From: Chloroflexota bacterium
GTDB lineage: Bacteria; Chloroflexota; Limnocylindria; Limnocylindrales; CSP1-4
Length of the DNA: 8,312 bases
Reading direction: 5' to 3'
Assembly (NCBI GenBank): GCA_021802185.1
Contig: JAKAAV010000077.1
Location: 1 to 8,312, forward strand
Shown: piece by piece, positions 6,744-8,312 of the stretch
How the letters are laid out: each line of letters begins with the position of its first letter
Numbering within the stretch: the first letter of the stretch is position 1
Program-made: the position numbers and the translations under genes
Notes under the pieces: generated by a model
What the model was told of the DNA's origin: nothing
Database searches by the model: none
The model's input: the letters and a program-made list of their open reading frames with translations, nothing else

Positions 6744-8192
6744 ATGGCGACCGACGCGCCCGCCCAGCGTCCCCCCGAGGCCTCCGGCGCGACGCTGCCG
6801 GCAGGGTCGCGGCCCTCGGCCGACGTCGGCCTGTCGCCGCTCTCGCCCGACGCCGGCCTGTCGCCCCTCTCGCCCGAGGACGAGGCGCACAACCGCTCGC
6901 GTCGCGGCGTCTCGTCGTGGGCGCTCTACGACCTCGCGAACACGATCTTCAGCTTCAACATCGTCAGCTACCTCGCCCCGCTGTGGGTGCTCGCGATCTA
7001 CGAACGGCTGGGGCGCGGACAGGGGGAGGGGAACCTGGTCTGGGGGCTCGCGATCGCGCTCTCGATGCTGCTGAACGCGATCGTGTCCCCGGTCATGGGC
7101 GCCGTCTCGGACCGCGCCGGCGTCCGCAAGCCGTTCCTGCTGTTCTTCACCGCGCTGTGCATCGTGCCGACGGCACTGGGCGGGATCCTCGGCGACGCGA
7201 CCGGCTTCGGGTTCCTGGGCCTCTACTTCTGGTGGGGGCTCGCGATCCTGGCGGTCGCGAACTTCGGGTACCAGGCGGCGCTCATCTACTACGACGCGAT
7301 GCTTCCGGAGGTGAGCGCCCCGGAGACGCGCGGCCGCGTGAGCGGCATCGGGGTCGGGCTGGGGTACGTGGGGACGATCGTCGGCGCGCTCGTCGTCCGC
7401 GTCTTCGGCTTCCACGACGGCAAGCCGACCGAGTTCGGCTTCGTCCTCACCGCGGTCCTGTTCGCGGTGCTGGCGCTCCCAGTCTTCGTGGTCATCCGCG
7501 AGCGCCGGGGCCGCACGGCACACGCGCTGACGAAGATCGACCTGCGCGGCTCGTGGTCCCAGATCGCGCGGACCGCCCGCCACGCGTCCGAGTTCCCCGG
7601 CCTGCTGCGGTTCCTCGTCGCGCGGCTGCTGTACACCGACCCGATCAACACGGTCATCCAGTTCATGGCGGTGTTCGCGACGGCCGCCGTCGGGTACTCC
7701 GAGGCCGACGCGCAGACGGTGCTGATCCTCGTCACGGTCGTGGCGATCGTCATGAGCTTCGTGTGGGGGTTCGTCGTCGACAGGATCGGGCCGAAGCGGA
7801 CGCTGAGCACGGTGCTCGGGCTGTGGGTGCTCTCGCTCGTGCTCGCGGCCGCGACGCTGGACAGGACGCTGTTCCTGCTCGTGGGCGCGCTCGCCGGCGC
7901 GGCGCTGGGTGGGACCTGGGTGAGCGACCGGGTCTTCATGCTGCGGCTCTCGCCGCCCGAGCTGGTGGGCGAGTTCTTCGGGCTCTACGGGCTGTCGGGC
8001 AAGTTCAGCGCCGTGACGGGCCCCGTGATCTGGGGCCTCACGCTGTTCTGGCTCGAGCCCTCGATGGGCCGCGACGCGTACCGGATCGCGGTGCTCGCCC
8101 AGCTCGCGCTGATGGTCGCCGGGTTCCTGGTCCTGCAGGGCGTGACCGAGCCGCCGTCACGTGCCGCGATCCGGGAGACCGCGAAGGCGTAG
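6744..8192 (+). CDS. MFS transporter, UMF1/Atg22-like family
   Basis: A 482-residue inner-membrane major facilitator with about 12 hydrophobic segments. The signature WALYDLANTIFSF (59-71) is typical of the UMF1/Atg22-like group. The MFS motif-A loops are GAVSDRAGVRKP (119-130) between helices 2 and 3, and GFVVDRIGPKRT (342-353) in the second half, marking the internal duplication. A third family-like stretch is YYDAMLPEVSAPETRGRVSGIG (182-203, key residues D184, P188, R196, S200, G203). The roughly 50-residue N-terminal cytoplasmic tail is Pro/Ala-rich and holds two copies of a D-V/A-GLSPLSP unit. The start at ATG 6744 is preferred over the in-frame ATG at 6732 because a TATGAT -10-like box covers 6731-6736, which would make 6744 the 5' end of a leaderless transcript. 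No Shine-Dalgarno exists for either. The substrate is unknown; eukaryotic Atg22 exports amino acids, but bacterial members are mostly uncharacterised. It is divergent from the glycoside unit, so shared control is possible but not shown. Confidence 0.92.
   Translation: MATDAPAQRPPEASGATLPAGSRPSADVGLSPLSPDAGLSPLSPEDEAHNRSRRGVSSWALYDLANTIFSFNIVSYLAPLWVLAIYERLGRGQGEGNLVWGLAIALSMLLNAIVSPVMGAVSDRAGVRKPFLLFFTALCIVPTALGGILGDATGFGFLGLYFWWGLAILAVANFGYQAALIYYDAMLPEVSAPETRGRVSGIGVGLGYVGTIVGALVVRVFGFHDGKPTEFGFVLTAVLFAVLALPVFVVIRERRGRTAHALTKIDLRGSWSQIARTARHASEFPGLLRFLVARLLYTDPINTVIQFMAVFATAAVGYSEADAQTVLILVTVVAIVMSFVWGFVVDRIGPKRTLSTVLGLWVLSLVLAAATLDRTLFLLVGALAGAALGGTWVSDRVFMLRLSPPELVGEFFGLYGLSGKFSAVTGPVIWGLTLFWLEPSMGRDAYRIAVLAQLALMVAGFLVLQGVTEPPSRAAIRETAKA
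6822..6875 (+). repeat. 27-bp direct repeat in the transporter N-terminal tail
   Basis: Two adjacent 27-bp units (6822-6848 and 6849-6875) differ at only two bases and encode D-V-GLSPLSP and D-A-GLSPLSP. They lie in the hydrophilic N-terminal tail before the first membrane helix. The near identity at DNA level points to a recent in-frame duplication. Confidence 0.85.
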
Positions 8193-8228
8193 GCCGGCGG
8201 CCGGCGGTGTTGCGGGGCGCGCACTGGC

Positions 8229-8255
8229 CCGGGCGTCCGGACGCTGCGCGCCCGG
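8229..8255 (+). other. GC-rich dyad symmetry after the transporter gene
   Basis: The 120 nt after the transporter stop contain no gene I can support. They hold a possible 7-bp stem, CCGGGCG (8229-8235) with CGCCCGG (8249-8255), and a perfect 12-bp palindrome GCGTCCGGACGC (8233-8244) that would compete with it. There is no T-tract, so this is at best a weak terminator; it could also be an operator or chance symmetry in very GC-rich DNA. Confidence 0.3.
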
Positions 8256-8312
8256 CCGTCAGCCGGCCCGCGTGCGCGCCGCTCGAATCGCGGGTGTGCG
8301 TGCGTCGGCACC

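Noticed and set aside
5990..6892. Upstream extension of the GNAT frame to a 769-residue protein
   Set aside because: The extension is Arg-rich shadow of the ligase-like gene and even runs into the divergent transporter; the GTG at 5989 gives a GTGA overlap and a normal GNAT N-terminus.
6471..7583. 370-residue minus-strand frame across the divergent promoter
   Set aside because: It is antisense to the transporter, highly charged and of low complexity, and spans the intergenic spacer; no family motif is visible.
7985..8311. Minus-strand frame at the right edge
   Set aside because: Most of it is antisense to the transporter's last helices and the remainder is Arg/Pro-rich; no domain or ribosome site is visible.
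8279..8312. T-arm-like sequence around CTCGAATC suggesting a tRNA
   Set aside because: The stem pairing is only four clean base pairs with the loop out of register, and no anticodon or D arm can be built in the preceding bases.

Overview
The window comes from a very GC-rich bacterium with strong G/C bias at third codon positions. Gene content and style fit a high-GC actinobacterium (Thermoleophilia-like) or a high-GC Chloroflexota lineage such as Limnocylindria. These include a glucosyl-3-phosphoglycerate synthase, an Atg22/UMF1-type transporter, leaderless-looking starts with TANNNT -10 boxes, and frequent 4-bp ATGA/GTGA overlaps. The sequence alone does not decide between these lineages. 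No rRNA, tRNA, CRISPR array, insertion sequence or phage gene was seen.

Layout: five genes lie on the minus strand and read leftwards from about 6672 to the left edge, closely packed like one transcription unit. In order of transcription they are: (1) a short ATP-dependent DNA-ligase-like nucleotidyltransferase with degraded catalytic motifs (6672-5986); (2) a GNAT acetyltransferase with two GNAT-like halves joined by a very acidic linker (5989-4583); (3) a GT-A glycosyltransferase resembling mannosylglycerate-synthase-type enzymes (4575-3193); (4) a three-domain protein made of two universal-stress-protein domains followed by a complete glucosyl-3-phosphoglycerate synthase (3196-1271); (5) a glycerate 2-kinase running off the left edge (1188-1). 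Junctions are a GTGA overlap, a 7-nt gap, an ATGA overlap and an 82-nt gap. On the plus strand, divergent from this unit, is one MFS transporter of the UMF1/Atg22-like family (6744-8192). The 71-nt divergent spacer holds a candidate -10 box for each direction, both placed so that the mRNAs would be leaderless. The last 120 nt carry no gene I can support, only GC-rich dyad symmetry.

Working together (inference): the two glycosyltransferases and the glycerate kinase all handle glycerate or 3-phosphoglycerate, so the core of the unit is most likely a glucosylglycerate-type compatible-solute or glycoside pathway. The dedicated phosphatase (GpgP/MpgP type) that would finish glucosylglycerate is not in the window. 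The stress-protein domains fused to the synthase suggest that flux is gated by a small-molecule or energy signal. The ligase-like protein and the double GNAT are translationally coupled to each other and sit upstream of the sugar genes; their role is unknown. They are, with the USP-USP-GpgS fusion, the most unusual parts of the window.
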